Shown here piece by piece: positions 51,530 to 63,940 of a DNA stretch of 64,000 bases. The stretch is taken from positions 3,431,501-3,495,500 of the forward strand of contig JAFFSR010000351.1 of assembly GCA_017163975.1 (NCBI GenBank), in the 5' to 3' direction. Within the stretch, counting starts at the first letter, position 1. Every line of letters begins with the position of its first letter. The notes below the pieces were generated by a model. The model saw nothing but the letters and a program-made list of their open reading frames with translations, searched no databases and was not told the origin of the DNA. This DNA is from Anastatus disparis. Taxonomy: Eukaryota > Arthropoda > Insecta > Hymenoptera > Eupelmidae. The translations under genes and the position numbers were made by a program.

Positions 51530-52076
51530 TTGCATGCTTGCTCTCCTTATGCTCGTTTACTGACTGCTGGCATCGATTGCAGTCCTTTATATAGACGTTG
51601 CTTTATCCTCAGCTGTGACACACTATAAGCTGAGAACGACTTGACTCTAGAGACTTACGATTGTCAGAACTTAATCTGCGCACATTCCGTGTTTTTGTCC
51701 TATTTGCTCGATGTGTCTTCTGAGCTTTAACTTCTATTTTTGGTTGGGGGTATTGATTTACCTTCTGTGCATGTCAGCTCCTGATGAGAGTATTAGTTTA
51801 AGGGGTAGCTCAAGGGCGATTACTGTTCATTGGAGTCAACACTGGTATCGGGTGGAGGAGCTGCAGATCAGCATCAAAATCAAGGGGAGAGATCAAAGGA
51901 GTTCTACTTAATCTAGGGATAGTTACACTAATGTAAGCTGTAATAGGAAAAAGGGATTCATCAGGGGCTAGAGGGGGTCTGTCTGCTTTATCCTATGCTC
52001 TGCGGGTCTCTTCTTTCTTGCCTAGCCAATGTGGATCTGCAAAGTTATGTAAGTGGTCTCTGGGGGGTCGCTGCTA
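51530..52076. other. Spacer between the two minus-strand ORFs
   Basis: Mixed composition with scattered short frames, none protein-like. The upstream region contains the TATA box noted for the 50946 ORF. Confidence 0.4.
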
Positions 52077-52496
52077 TCAGCCAGAATGAAGGTCCTGGTA
52101 CGCTCTTTTCTGTTCTTCGTGATATGTCGTAGTAGTGCTTGCAGGGATTGTATTGCTTAACATTACAGGGTTACGGAAGCTCGATCTGCTTAGAGAGAGA
52201 GGGCATGTAGTAGTGCTGAGAGTAGTGGTCACGATGGCGGTAGTACAAGGAGTAGTAATAGACGGTGAATTTCTTTGACTGGTGGGTAAATGGAGGGAAT
52301 ATCGACGGTCTTCATAAGCGTCTGTTGCAATCTGAATAAGATCATGCTGCTTGTCTGGCAACAAAGTCGAGTTGCTTGAGGGAACAGTCTGACATACTAA
52401 CTGCGACTCTTCTATCTTATCCTCGTTCTCTAGCACCCATATAGCTGCTGTTGCGCCAACATGTCGCCTAAACTCGTAGTGATAGATACGGTTCAC
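52077..52496 (-). CDS. Unrecognised Thr/Ser-rich ORF (139 aa)
   Basis: Opens MNRIYHYEFRRHVGATAAIW and continues VLENEDKIEESQLVCQTVPS, then a Thr/Ser-rich half (TTALST-type). No stop inside. It lies upstream of and on the same strand as the 50946 ORF, about 585 bases apart. Either it is a separate gene or the two are exons of one gene; a possible donor GTATGT lies at its sixth block (VCQT). Not recognised. Confidence 0.35.
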   Translation of the reverse strand: MNRIYHYEFRRHVGATAAIWVLENEDKIEESQLVCQTVPSSNSTLLPDKQHDLIQIATDAYEDRRYSLHLPTSQRNSPSITTPCTTAIVTTTLSTTTCPLSLSRSSFRNPVMLSNTIPASTTTTYHEEQKRAYQDLHSG

Positions 52497-52499
52497 AAT

Positions 52500-53077
52500 T
52501 TGTCAGTCGTTCCTTTTCAGCTTATACCACGATTACCATAATAAAAAATCTGCTCTATGGACATCTCTCCCACTATTTTAGCTAATTCAATCTCAACCTA
52601 AATGAGGTTATTCTGACATACGTCGGCCAGGAGTAAGAGAAGTTCCAAATATAATTGTCGATTGACCGTAATAAAAATATGAAGATTATTATACTACACT
52701 AGGGTCACATAAAAAAACTATTGCTAATCTATCCTTATTTGAATAATAATCTGTGCTAAAATTAGATCCTGAAGCAGGAGGTTAGATAACTCTCTCTGTA
52801 ATTTTGTTAGCTCTGGCTTGAAAATAGATAAACGAGATTGTCAAATATTAGTTGAACCAAAAAAAACTAATTGAGTTGTCTAAATTTTTAAGTGTCAAAT
52901 TCCTGTGTCAAGATTAACGTTAAAAAAAAATTATTAGATACAAAAACAAAGTTACCTTAAAGCAGCTAACAAAATAATCTATTTGCAATTAGAGAAAAAT
53001 AGTGTGTAAACCGAGATACACAAAAAAAAATTTCCCATTTGTAAGAAAAAAAAGAAAAAGAGACAAAAAAAGCGTAA
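52500..53077. other. AT-rich, no gene seen
   Basis: No frame or repeat recognised. Confidence 0.45.
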
Positions 53078-53262
53078 AGAGTCAGCCGTATAGCTCTGTC
53101 CTCGTCTAATCTAAATTTTCGTTATAATAAATGAATTAAATTTTTTTATACAAATGTAGGGGCTGAGTGCTGTAGCGCTACATTTGTATATAAATATTTA
53201 ATTTATTAATTATAACAAAAATTTAAATTAGACAAGGACAAAGGTATACGGCCGACTCTTAA
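53078..53262. mobile_element. Palindromic MITE D2
   Basis: AGAGTCAGCCGTATAGCTCTG on the left pairs with the complement near 53237-53258, ending in CTCTTAA. The centre is GCTGTAGCGC. It is the same family as D1. Confidence 0.85.
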
Positions 53263-53532
53263 AGTCAAGCTAAAAATTTTCCTATTACAATGAGCTATAT
53301 AAGCCAACGGTTATTTCCAGTCGGTAGTCACCACGTTGCTATGGGTATGACAGAGCGCACTGCAGATGGTAAAGGTTACTAGCAAAATTTATTAAAATAC
53401 CAAAAAACCAGCTTGCTTGAGATGAAGTTGCTTAAAGGAATAGGGCTGAATTGATAAGGAGCTAGAATGGGTATGAGCTGCCAGGGTATTCACAAAAATG
53501 GACCAACACAGACAAATATACACGAATATGAT

Positions 53533-53731
53533 ATGATATCATACAGTGATGGATTTCGAAGATGCTTATATGATATCCAACAGCCAACTTCAGAGTATAT
53601 ACTACAGAATAATATATTCTGCTTATACTCTAATTCTACGGTATACTCTGAAGTTGGCTAAAGGATATCCTAATATATAGATGTACATAAATGTATAAAG
53701 CATCCTCGAAATCCATCACTGATATCATACT
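53533..53731. mobile_element. Palindromic MITE G
   Basis: GATATCATACAGTGATGG and CAGCCAACTTCAGAGTATA on the left pair with TATACTCTGAAGTTGGCT and CCATCACTGATATCAT on the right. The centre is AATAATATATT near 53613. About 200 bases, non-coding. The two short frames at 53467 and 53691 are shadows. Confidence 0.8.
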
Positions 53732-53742
53732 ACATAGTCGTA

Positions 53743-54278
53743 AGATTATTGCTCTAAACTTACTAAAAATTTTTACTATGATTTGTAGTGCTGAATCGAA
53801 TATCTACAAAAAATCAGCAGATCAAATTTTTGTGCTATACAAAAAAAATTATAATTTTTATCAGAAACAAGTCAAGTAGATAGCACAAAAAAAGTTAATC
53901 TAGGGCAGCTTTACATAGCACACTCAAAGGAACAATTTGTTCTCTGGCTGTGCAGCACGACTACGTATTGTAAGACAGATATAGCTAAATGTGCTGAGAT
54001 ACTAATGAGCGTGCGACAAAGCTAAAGCCATATAAAGTACATGTACTAGCACGTAACCACCTAAGGAATGGTATCACTTCAAAGATAGCCACGGGTAAAA
54101 TCGTGAATCAACATGGGCTATCTATTGGAGTGACTATTTTCTTAACATGGTCAGTGATCGGGACATTTACCTTAAAGCAATATAATATGTAAAAAAGTTG
54201 TATAATATTTAGACTTAAATTAATCGATTAAACTCGGAGAAAAAAAAATTTACTATTGGTTTTAGCTTTGTCTGATGG
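53743..54278. other. No gene supported
   Basis: Short frames only; nothing recognised. Confidence 0.45.
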
Positions 54279-55105
54279 CACTGCCGTCCGGTTGCTTTTG
54301 CCCACCCTACAGTAAAATTAATTAAAATAAAAAGTTTTATATCTCTGGAACTAATGATCGCATCTTTAAAATCCAAACGGCGTTTGAAAAATTGGTCAAA
54401 AATCTTTGAAATAAAGAAAGTCCGGTATGATAAAAGTCATTTTCTGATTGCTTATAGCGATGTAAAAAAAAATTTTTTCTATTAATTTTTTTTACCCACA
54501 TAAAAATGAATGCCATTCTTATGGAAATTATGATATCGAAAAAAAACCAAATGGGTTTTAAAACTCTAATAGTCCTCTTTAAAATGAGCTAAGTAAAATG
54601 TTTCTATGAATTTTTAAACCACAGTTATGGTGATTTTTCGAAAAAAAAAGACCTATTTTTTCAACCATGATTATCTCATAAACTAAGAAAGATAGAAAAT
54701 TTTGCATTGAAGAAAAATATTTCATTCTTAGTCTCGAATACATATATTTAGTGATCAATGAGTTTCGGGAAAAAATTTTTTTTTACTAATTTTTTTGGGG
54801 AAATTTCATGAAAAATTAGTAAAAATTTTTAATTAAACAAGTAAAAAAAAAATCTTTCCTCAAAACTCATTGGTCACTAAATATATGTATTCTAGACTTA
54901 AAATGAAACATTTTTTCTTTAATACAAAATTTTCTATCTTTCTCAGTTTATGAGATAATCATGGTTAAAAAAATAGGTTTTTTTTCGAAAAATCACCATA
55001 ATTGTGGTTTAAAAAGTCATAGAGGCATTTTACTTAGCTCATTTTAAAAAGAACTATTAGAGCTTAAAATCCCATTTGGTTTTTTTCGATATCAAAATTT
55101 CCATA
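54279..55105. mobile_element. Foldback element B2 (same superfamily as B1), right end truncated
   Basis: The left terminus CACTGCCGTCCGG followed by TTTGCCCACCCTAC corresponds to B1's CACTACCCTCCAG..TTTGCCCACCCTAC. Arms meet near 54805 and contain AACTCATTG.TCACTAAATA against its complement. The right arm ends at CCATAAAAATAG, losing the outer 230 bases. Confidence 0.85.
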
Positions 55106-56199
55106 AAAATAGAGATTTTTCCATTATATTATTATTTTTTTTTAATGCCAAATTTAATCATGAAACTTTATTAAGATGAGCTTTATAAAAATATTAGGAA
55201 ATATTACTGGTAAATCATTTTTTATATTAGAATTACATTTAAAAAAATAAAGTCTAATTACTCGAACTTAAAGAACTCTAAAGCATTGCGCTAAGGCAGT
55301 TGACAGCGTTTTTTATTTTATTTTTTTCGCGCATATACTCTTATTTATTCAACAGAAACGTGACTTACCATTATATCTAAACGAATTAGTTGGAAGATAA
55401 CTTATTTTAAAGGTTAGTGTTTAGCTTAACATCAAAAGCACTGTGTCAAATATGGAAAATGTGAGTTTTTATGTCATTAATAATATAGCATTTTTGAAGA
55501 AAAAATTATGTTTTCAATAAACATTAAGTCAACACCTTGGATCATTACCGAGATAACGTGAGTTTTTACGTCGTATGCAATATCAAAACGCGTTTTTTGA
55601 GGTTAGTTTTCGACATTTGAGCAATATATTGTGAAAAAATGTAGCCAAAAACTTATATTAAAGGGTATTTTGGGTCGCCGAACTCATTTTTCATCATAAA
55701 TTGTACTTTGAAATTGTTTAAATACTCTAAAAATCCCAAAAATGAGTGGAATTTTGAGTTTTTCATCATTTTAACTACTTTCCACCCATTCAAAAAATCT
55801 GAAAAAATTTATGGTACCAAATTCAAATAAAAAGAAGACTTTGAGGTGAACTAAAAAGAAATCCAAACAATAGTTTTTTTTCTACGCAACTTAGAAATTT
55901 TCAAACTTATTTTTAGGTTATGTTTTGATTTCAAATACATCTAAAAATAATAAGCTTATGTGCGCATTATGATTCCCTTTAATCTCGATTTCGAATCACC
56001 CAAATCGTTTAAAAATTCGCAGAGTTATGCCTAAAAAACTGAAAATCACATCTTTTGAGGTTAGGTAGCCAATTTTGAGTCTAGCGAGCTGTAACTTTCA
56101 GGATCGGAGTTTTTTGACATGATAAATAAATAGGCCAAATTCAAAAAAAATCTAAGGACAGGCCATTTTAACGTACTTATCCAGCTATATTCTTTGATG
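55106..56199. other. Non-coding, repeat leader
   Basis: No gene. It holds repeated pieces such as GAGTTTTTACGTC and TTTTGAGGTTAG and leads into the CCAAGTGCTTTGGCG segment. Confidence 0.45.
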
Positions 56200-56320
56200 C
56201 GAAAACGTTACCAAGTGCTTTGGCGGAATACTTTAGAGCTCTTTGAGTTTTATTAATTTTTTTATATTTATTTAAATGTGATTTTAATATAAAAAAATTG
56301 TCTAACATTAATATTTATTT
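56200..56320. repeat. Copy of the 36.28-kb repeat leader
   Basis: GTTACCAAGTGCTTTGGCGG and following TTTAAATGTGA segment match 36270-36360. The copy precedes satellite S2 as the other precedes S1. Confidence 0.75.
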
Positions 56321-56869
56321 ATAAATTTGTATTTTAAAAGAACGATGACAGCGAAATTTCTAATCGTAACCACGCTAAGAAAGAAGATAAATGAAAAATA
56401 AAAATTTCTATGAAATTTATTTTATAATAAAGAAGCGCATGAAATAAAGCACAGGCTCGCTTTATTTTTGACGATGCTTTAATACCTTTGGGATTCTCTA
56501 CATTTGTGTGGAGCGTGTAATTTACATTCGCCCACTTGTGTCAGTAGACATTTTGCATCTTTTTTGCCTCTTAGTCTTACATATCAATTGTATTATATGA
56601 TATCTCTTTACTTTTTGGAGAGGAGACTGCTTTTTGTGAGTCGAACGATTGTAACAGAATCAACCCTGCTATTTTCATGTGTTTCTTGAACTGGTAGCAG
56701 TTTGTTTCTATTTTAGGCCTTATAATTCCCGTGCAGAACGTATTATGATTTATGCGTGCATATAGTGGTACGTATTTACTATAGCATGATTTTTTCTTTT
56801 ACATCTGCACGTGCTGATCTCTAATCTTTTATTTTTGAAGTTATTTATTCAGCCAGCTGTGCTGTGGGT

Positions 56870-58160
56870 CTCTTGGCGTTTTGAGCAATTTTTAAGCAAA
56901 CGAATAATTGGCATAATAATTTTAGAGCAAATCCATCGAATGGTTTTAGTGTAATATAAAAAAAAATAAAAAATAAACATTTTTCAAAATTTTTTAAATT
57001 TTCTTAAATGAAAACTACGCTAAGAAAATAAGTTTTCAAAATCATATTTTCTTTAGACAATAGTGAATAACTTGCATACAAATTTTGGAGCAAATCTATC
57101 GAATGGTTTCCGTGAAATAGAAAAATAATAAAATTAATAGTATGCCAAAAAAAAACAGTTTTCAAATGTTTTTATTATTTTAACAGTATCAAATAATTCC
57201 TATACACATTTTTAAGCAAATTCTTAGAGTCGTTTACGTAAGATCCAAAAAAAATAAAAAATTTACAATAAATTTTTTTCAAAATGCTCTAAAATTATAA
57301 CTGCGCTAAGAAAATAAGTTTTCCAAAGCCTGTTTCATTAAGGCAATAAGGAATAATTTTCATAATAATTTTATAGCAAATCCATCGAATGGTTTTAGTG
57401 TAATATAAAAAAAAAAATAAAAAATAAACATTTTTTCAAAATTTTCAAAATTCTCTTAAATTAAAACCGTGCTAAGAAAATAAGTTTTTATAGCTTTTTT
57501 TCTTTAGACAATAGCGAATACCTAGCATACAAATTTTGGTACAAATCTATCGAATGGTTTTCGTATAATAAAAAAATAATAAAAAGTAACAACTTTTTTA
57601 AAAATTTTCAAAATGCTTTATAATTAATAGTATGCCAAGAAAATCAGTTTTCAAATGTTTTTATTATTTTAACAGTAGCAAATAATTACAATACAAATTT
57701 TTAAACAAATTCTTAGAGTAGTTTACGTGAGACCCAAAAAAATGAAAAATTTTTTTAAAAAATTTTAATAATTCTCTTAAATTAAAACTGCGCCAAGAAA
57801 ATAAGTTTTCCAAAGCTTGTTTTATTAAGGCAATAACGAATAATTTGCATAATGATTTTAGAGCAAATCCAACGAATGGTTTTTGTGAAATATAAAAAAA
57901 AATGAAAAATAAACATTTTTTCAAAAATTTTCTAAACGCTCTAAAATTAAAACTGCGCTAAAGAAATGAGTTTTCCAAAGCTAATTTTCCTCAGACAATA
58001 GCGAATAACTTGCATACAAATTTTGGAACAAATCTATCGAATGGTTTTCATAAAATAAAAGAAAAATGAAGAAAAAATTTTTTTTTTAATTTTCAAATTG
58101 TTCTAAAATTAAAAGTGCGCTAAGAAAATCAGTTAGTAAAAGTTTTTCTTCTTTTGGCAG
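56870..58160. repeat. Satellite S2: trimeric higher-order repeat
   Basis: Nine monomers of about 150-165 bases, sharing (CT)AAATTAAAACTGCGCTAAG-type openings. Three diagnostic types: A (GGCAATAA.GAATAATTTGCAT), C (AGACAATAG.GAATAACTTGCA) and B (ATTATTTTAACAGTAGCAAAT). They occur in the order A-C-B-A-C-B-A-C-B, so the higher-order period is about 475-485 bases, three times. Monomers are homologous to satellite S1. Confidence 0.7.
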
Positions 58161-58194
58161 TCACAAATAATGTCGGCACAGTCCCTTTTTTCAG

Positions 58195-58345
58195 TTTATT
58201 TTTTTTTCCGCAATTTATTATTTTTTTACAGTTTATTATTTTTTTACAGTTTATTTTTTTTTACAGTTTATTATTTTTTTACAGTTTATTATTTTTTTAC
58301 AGTTTATTATTTTTTTACAGTTTATTATGTTTTTCACAGTTTATC
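58195..58345. repeat. Tandem repeat of TTTACAGTTTATTATTTTT-type units
   Basis: About seven units of about 19-20 bases; the open frames 58154 and 58170 are read through it. Confidence 0.9.
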
Positions 58346-58359
58346 GATCCCAAAATTGT

Positions 58360-58515
58360 GGGGATCAGATGGCCGCACAAATGTAACTAAATGTATAACT
58401 AGAAATATAATTATCAATTACACTATAAAATACACATGCACAAAAAAGGAAATAAGCTGAAAGCTACAAATTTAAAGATTTTATTTAAAAGACAAACACT
58501 AGCTACACGGAGAAA
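58360..58515. repeat. Dispersed repeat copy, paired with 43590-43745
   Basis: Starts GGCCGCACAAATGTAACTAA and ends AAACACTAGC. It matches 43590-43745. Confidence 0.8.
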
Positions 58516-59033
58516 AAAATCATGTTATTATTCCATGAAATTTCTAGTGATTATTACGTGATATTTCTTCAACGAATATTATCGAAGCGACAAGTAATTT
58601 TTTTATGATACCCATGTTTTTAATAGATGATTAGTATCCACATAAAAATCATATACAAAAGGTGTAATTTTTTCTTGACGGTCAACTTAAAATTATGTAG
58701 GCTCCCGGTAGCATTAACGTGGCGATGCATTATGTTAAAATTACTTGTGACCCACGGAATTTTCACGTGACACTCAAGTGAATTCAACGGTTGTGTGGCC
58801 AATCAAGTAGCACATGCTTTGAAAGAGGAGGGAAGAGAGAGAGAGTAACCAAAATGCGATCTTATTATACTGTTAAAATAGCAATTTTTCAGAAAAATTA
58901 TTGAATCCTAAGTAATAAATATAATTTTTAAAATTATTGAGAATAAGTCTCAAACTCAAAATCTAGTTATTTTAAACAAACGGGGGGCAGATAAGCATAT
59001 ATCATTTTACGCCAACGGTATCTCGAAGTAGGT
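58516..59033. other. No gene seen
   Basis: Includes an ACGGAGAAAAAAAT start and a run of GAGAG at about 58830. Nothing recognised. Confidence 0.45.
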
Positions 59034-59285
59034 TTAGTCTAGTGCGTTTCGGAGTTCCGTTCAAGCGCTCGTCGTGAACGGACGTGTCTGCATGCGCTCT
59101 TTGCTTGTTAGTTACAGAGATTGTATTGATAAACTTCAAAATAGTTAACTACAGTGATATAATCTTGATCTTGTACTTGGTGTACATATTCTTGCCCTAA
59201 GTGTGGTTGAACAGTTATTATTAGTTTGCTAATTATTCGAAATCAACAAAACCGGTCCAGTGGACCATGCAAGGACAAAGCCAAT

Positions 59286-60852
59286 ATGGCTCCCATAATA
59301 GAGAGTAATAATACGAAAAACGAAAATATGAATAATATTTGATCATTAATAAATAACGATGCCAGCACATTATCGAGCCAAGGCATTGCACGTATACAAA
59401 GTGATACTGTATGGCCTGCATTAAAAAGGTTCCCGAACTCGGCAGCCTTGGATAAACTATTTAAAAGTGCACTCAAAGAGGCCAACAGGCTGCCATCATC
59501 CATTCCGCCCAAGATACCAACGAAAAAGAGAAGTTTTGAAACTTCAAATACGTATAGTGGCGACGCAACAATATCAAATGATGGCTGGATTAGCCCTAAA
59601 AAAGCTGTAAAAAACGCAAAAATAGCAAACAATATCATCTACTTGTCCAACGGTCGTAATTTCTTCGAAGTCCTACAGAGCAGCATGGAAGAGGGCAGCA
59701 CATATGAGAACGAGAATACTCAACCAACGCAATTGACAGAGACTACTACAAACGTAACTGGTAAATCACCGATGCCTCCAGGCGGTTTGTCAAGTTTTCA
59801 AGAAGCCGGCATGCGTACAACCAGCACTAGCGACAATGCGAGACCTTCTAAAGTCAAGCCTTCTCCAATACACGTAATCAACATACCGCTCAAAAATATT
59901 ATTTCATTGTTATCACCTGCTATTACTAAAAAAGATTTTATGGTTGAAATGATAGACGAAAAAACATTTACAATCTACACACTTGATTTTAATTCTTATG
60001 GAACAGCAAAAAAAAACACTAAAAGATAAAAATATTGAATTTTTTACATGTACGCCCAAGTCGCGGAAAAATAAAAACATTGTATTGAAAGGTATAAACG
60101 GCGATTTCACGTCTGATGAAATGAAACTAGAAGTAGAAGAATTGAATTTAAATAATGTAAAAATTATCAAAGTTACTAAAGTAGTATTTAATAAAAGTAA
60201 ACCGAACGCTTATTACTTTTTAATTCAACTTAGCTGTGATGGTAATGTATCTGAACTCATTAAAGTTAAAAATATTGCTTGTCAAAAAATAAGATGGGAA
60301 CCGCTTAAAAACGTGACTCCTATCAATGCAGAAATTACCAAAGATTAGGATACACAAGTTCAAATTGTAATCTTAAATATAGGTGCATTAAATGTAGTCA
60401 TCAGCATGAACCTGGCAAATGCAATATTGAAAAAGACACGCAAGATAAAAGTCGCTTGTACTGCGTTAACTGCGAGCAGAACGGTCACCCGGCATCATAC
60501 AGAGGCTGCCCTCTGTTCAAATCCTCTACTACATTAAAAAACAACATCAAATCACATAACGCTTCGCGTAACGATACTAAAATTAACAAAATTAATCAAC
60601 ATCTAACTGCATTAATAGACATTTGTGAATAATCTTTATTCACAAGCGCTGAAAAACAACCGACCTTCTCACTCTAGCATAAGTAACGAGTATAATGACA
60701 GTATGACCAATATTGTAAATATGTTAAATGAATTCAAAAAGCAAGTCATCGATACTATTGATGTGAAACTAAATTCTTTTTATGAAAAAATAAACAGCAC
60801 AAATAATAGACTAGATAATCTATATAACATTCTCGATTTACACAATGGATAA
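59286..60852 (+). pseudogene. Jockey ORF1 (gag-like), frameshifted
   Basis: ATG at 59286; a TGA at 59340; the same frame resumes at LDKLFKSALKEAN (59448) and ends at 60029. A second frame (59983-60348) holds FTCTPKSRKNKNIVLKGING, the start of the PRE_C2HC domain that precedes zinc fingers in insect Jockey elements. The knuckles CIKCSHQHEPGKC and CVNCEQNGHPASYRGC lie at about 60383-60512 in a third frame. The final piece (60625-60852) is a coiled coil. The stop overlaps the ORF2 start. Confidence 0.8.
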
Positions 60853-63800
60853 TACGATCGTCGTGCAACAACATAATACTTTAAAACTAGCTGCTGTTAA
60901 TGTAAACTCTCTTGCTTCTTTAAGTAAGCGTTATGATCTTTACAATTTTCTACTCAACAATAATATTGATATTGCGTTAATCAGCGAAACGTTAATAAGC
61001 TAAATAATAAATACAAAATTCAGCTCGAAGAATATGAAACTATAAGAACAGATAGACCGAACAGTCTAAAAGGTGGCGGTACTGCTATATTTATCAAGCG
61101 CTCAATTCCTTTTGACATAGTTTACGTACCATCCTCAAAAAATAATAAAATCATCGAATATACTATTGCAAATATTAAATTATGTACACAAAACTTTTAT
61201 GTTATAGCAGTTTATGCTAATAATAGCGACAAACTTGTATTTGTCGATGAATTAAGACATATCTTTACTAAATTAAGATTGAACCTTAATAATAATCATT
61301 ATATCTTAGCAGGTGATCTAAATGTCAGGCACACCCGCTGGGGGGACACCGAAAATAATAAAATTAAAACCGCAGATTACAACAGTGACCATAAAGCACT
61401 GATCTTTACTGTCAAACCGTCTGATACTCTTATGCACATTAACCCTTCCGATAAATATAAATTCATCTTTAAAAATACTAAATGGGCTCAATTAAAAAAA
61501 CAACTTGATTTAATATACACTGATACTATACCTTCTAGAAATTGACCTACACATACGAAATATCAATACTGCGATAGGAAAAACAATCGAGAAAACGGTA
61601 CCCAAATACAATCCTGAAAATAGAATACTAAATTACACAAATCACAAAATCAAGCAACTTCACAAATACAAATCCTTTGTAGTAAGCAAACTGAACCAAT
61701 ATTACAAAAATAGATCTTTACTTAATGCTCATATCAAAATAACATTTTTAAAGAAAAAATTAAAAACATAAATTATCTTTTAATGCTAGAATATCGAATT
61801 TCTTATAATAAATATTGGGAAGCACAAATCAAAGCTATTGATCACCGACATCCAGAATCAATTTTTTCCTAAAATAAATAAGCTTTTTAGACCTACTACT
61901 TAACTACACATAGACTCACTCACATTAAATAATAATGAAACTGATCTATTAATTCGTGGAAAATGTAATATACTAGACCTACCTTACATTAACAATAAAT
62001 ACTACGTCGAATTACCAACTGACATTTTAAATGTCATAGGTGCTTTTTATGAAAAAGTTAACTCCCCTGATTATTCAAATGAAAACACACCACTCAAACG
62101 CATTATTGATAATACAATCTCAAACTTAATAGAAACTTTCCAATCAAATGAATTAAATAATGTCTCCATTACTAACTTCTCTGACAGAAATCCGGCTTAT
62201 AATCCCTCACAAATAGAAAATTCCCTTCTTTTTAAAAATGTAGCTGAAGTGTCAATACTGTTTTCTCAACTTCCCAAAAAAACATCTTCTGGCCTAGGTA
62301 ACATACCACCCATTATTTTAAAGCATTTGACCCCTAAAATCATTAAGGATTATACTATCATCTTTAACAATTGTCTAATTAACAAATATTTCCACGCTGT
62401 CTGGAAAAAATCTAAAATTTTGCCTATCTCAAAGAAGGACAAACCTCCTGATAGAGTTAGCAGCTATCGTCCCATTAGTTCAACACCAGCAGTAAGCAAG
62501 GTCTATGAGGCGATCATTAACTCGTCTTTAAAAAATCACATTAATGCCAATAAAATAATACCTGATAATCAATTCAGATTTCGTCAAAGGCATTCCACCA
62601 CTCATGCTGTACATAAAGTCTTGAATGAAATTAATACACACCTGCATAACGGTGAAGTAGTTGGCGCTGGCCTTATAGACCTTCAAAGAGCATTTGACTC
62701 TGTTTGGATATTTGGCCTTCTTTACTTATTGCGTAAACTGAAATTTCCTATTGACTTTATCCAATTAATATGGAGTTCTACAACAAACCGATCATTTGTC
62801 GTTTATAACGGTAATCTTTTATCAAGCGAAAGCTTCTCAATCATCTAAGGCCTAATGCAAGGCACCATCAACTCTCCTGAACTCTTCAATATATACACTT
62901 ATAATATTCCGACTCTGTTTAATCTGAATAATAACAATAATACCTACGCTACAGCTTTTGCCGACGATCTCATAATCTTAGTCGCTAACAAATACCCAAA
63001 AATAGTTCAAAATACACTTGAAGACTTAATAAACAAATTTAATACATTTTATAAACAATGGAACCTCCGCATAAACCCCCAAAAATGTGAAACTATTTTA
63101 TTCCATCGTCCGTTAAGATTTGTTAATACTAATATTAGAAAACAAATAAAAAACTTTAAAATTAATTTAAATGAAAATGATGTAAAAACACCTATTGCAC
63201 ATAGAAAATCTGTGAAATACTTAGGAGTGCATTTAGACTAAGATGCTAAGATTAAACTTACGTATTAAAACTCAATTACGAAAAGCTAAAATTGCTTTTA
63301 GAGCGTACAGCAGATTATTTTATAATAAATCACTCTCTTCTAGAGCCAAATATCTACTCTTCATACGGCCATCTTAACATATGCTGCACCTATATGGTGG
63401 AACGCGAGCGCCTCTATCATCGAAGGCTTTCGTAAGTTTGAGCGTTCCTGCATCCGAGCCACGCTTCGCATCTACCGCAATACAGATAAAAAGTTTATAA
63501 GCAATAAAATTTTGTACAACAAAGCATCCATCCCAAGAATCGACAATTTCATCCTCAAAATAACTAAAGATTATTATGCTAATTTGACCAAAGTAAAAAA
63601 TAAATATTGAGATTCGTATAGTATTATTAATCAAACAGAGTGCGAAAATAGAGCGCTAAGTGGTTACCTGCTTCCACAATCTTTTATATACTTCGACAGA
63701 ATGGGCGCGATCCAAGACACAAATAGTGTCCCGATATTATATCATATTCCACGTCACCAATCAAATAAAGCAATTAATTATAGGCAGTATAACAAAAATG

Positions 63801-63940
63801 CGCTTAAATATAGTTTATCAATACCCACTTCCGACTATAATGATAAACATCGTATTAAAGATAAGTATTGGTGGCTGGCGGACGACGAAAAACTGCGCGA
63901 TGAACTTCGTAGGCGTTTCTACAGATTACCTAAACATTAA
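60845..63940 (+). pseudogene. Jockey ORF2: endonuclease and reverse transcriptase, degenerate
   Basis: ATG at 60845 (within ATGGATAA, the ORF1 stop) opens LKLAAVNVNSLASLSK, the N-terminal endonuclease block. Later GGGTAIFIKRS, GDLNVRHTRWGD and YNSDHKAL show catalytic motifs, with a deletion between the last two. The RT (62249-63241) shows SSYRPISSTPAVSKVYEAII, GLIDLQRAFDSVW, MQGTINSPELFN and the active site TAFADDLIILV. A TAA at 62846 interrupts in frame. The C-terminal region runs to 63940 through frameshifts near 63245 and 63375. Confidence 0.85.

Noticed and set aside
58154..58460. Phe/Leu-rich ORFs that look like membrane proteins
   Set aside because: Frames through a T-rich 19-20-bp tandem repeat.
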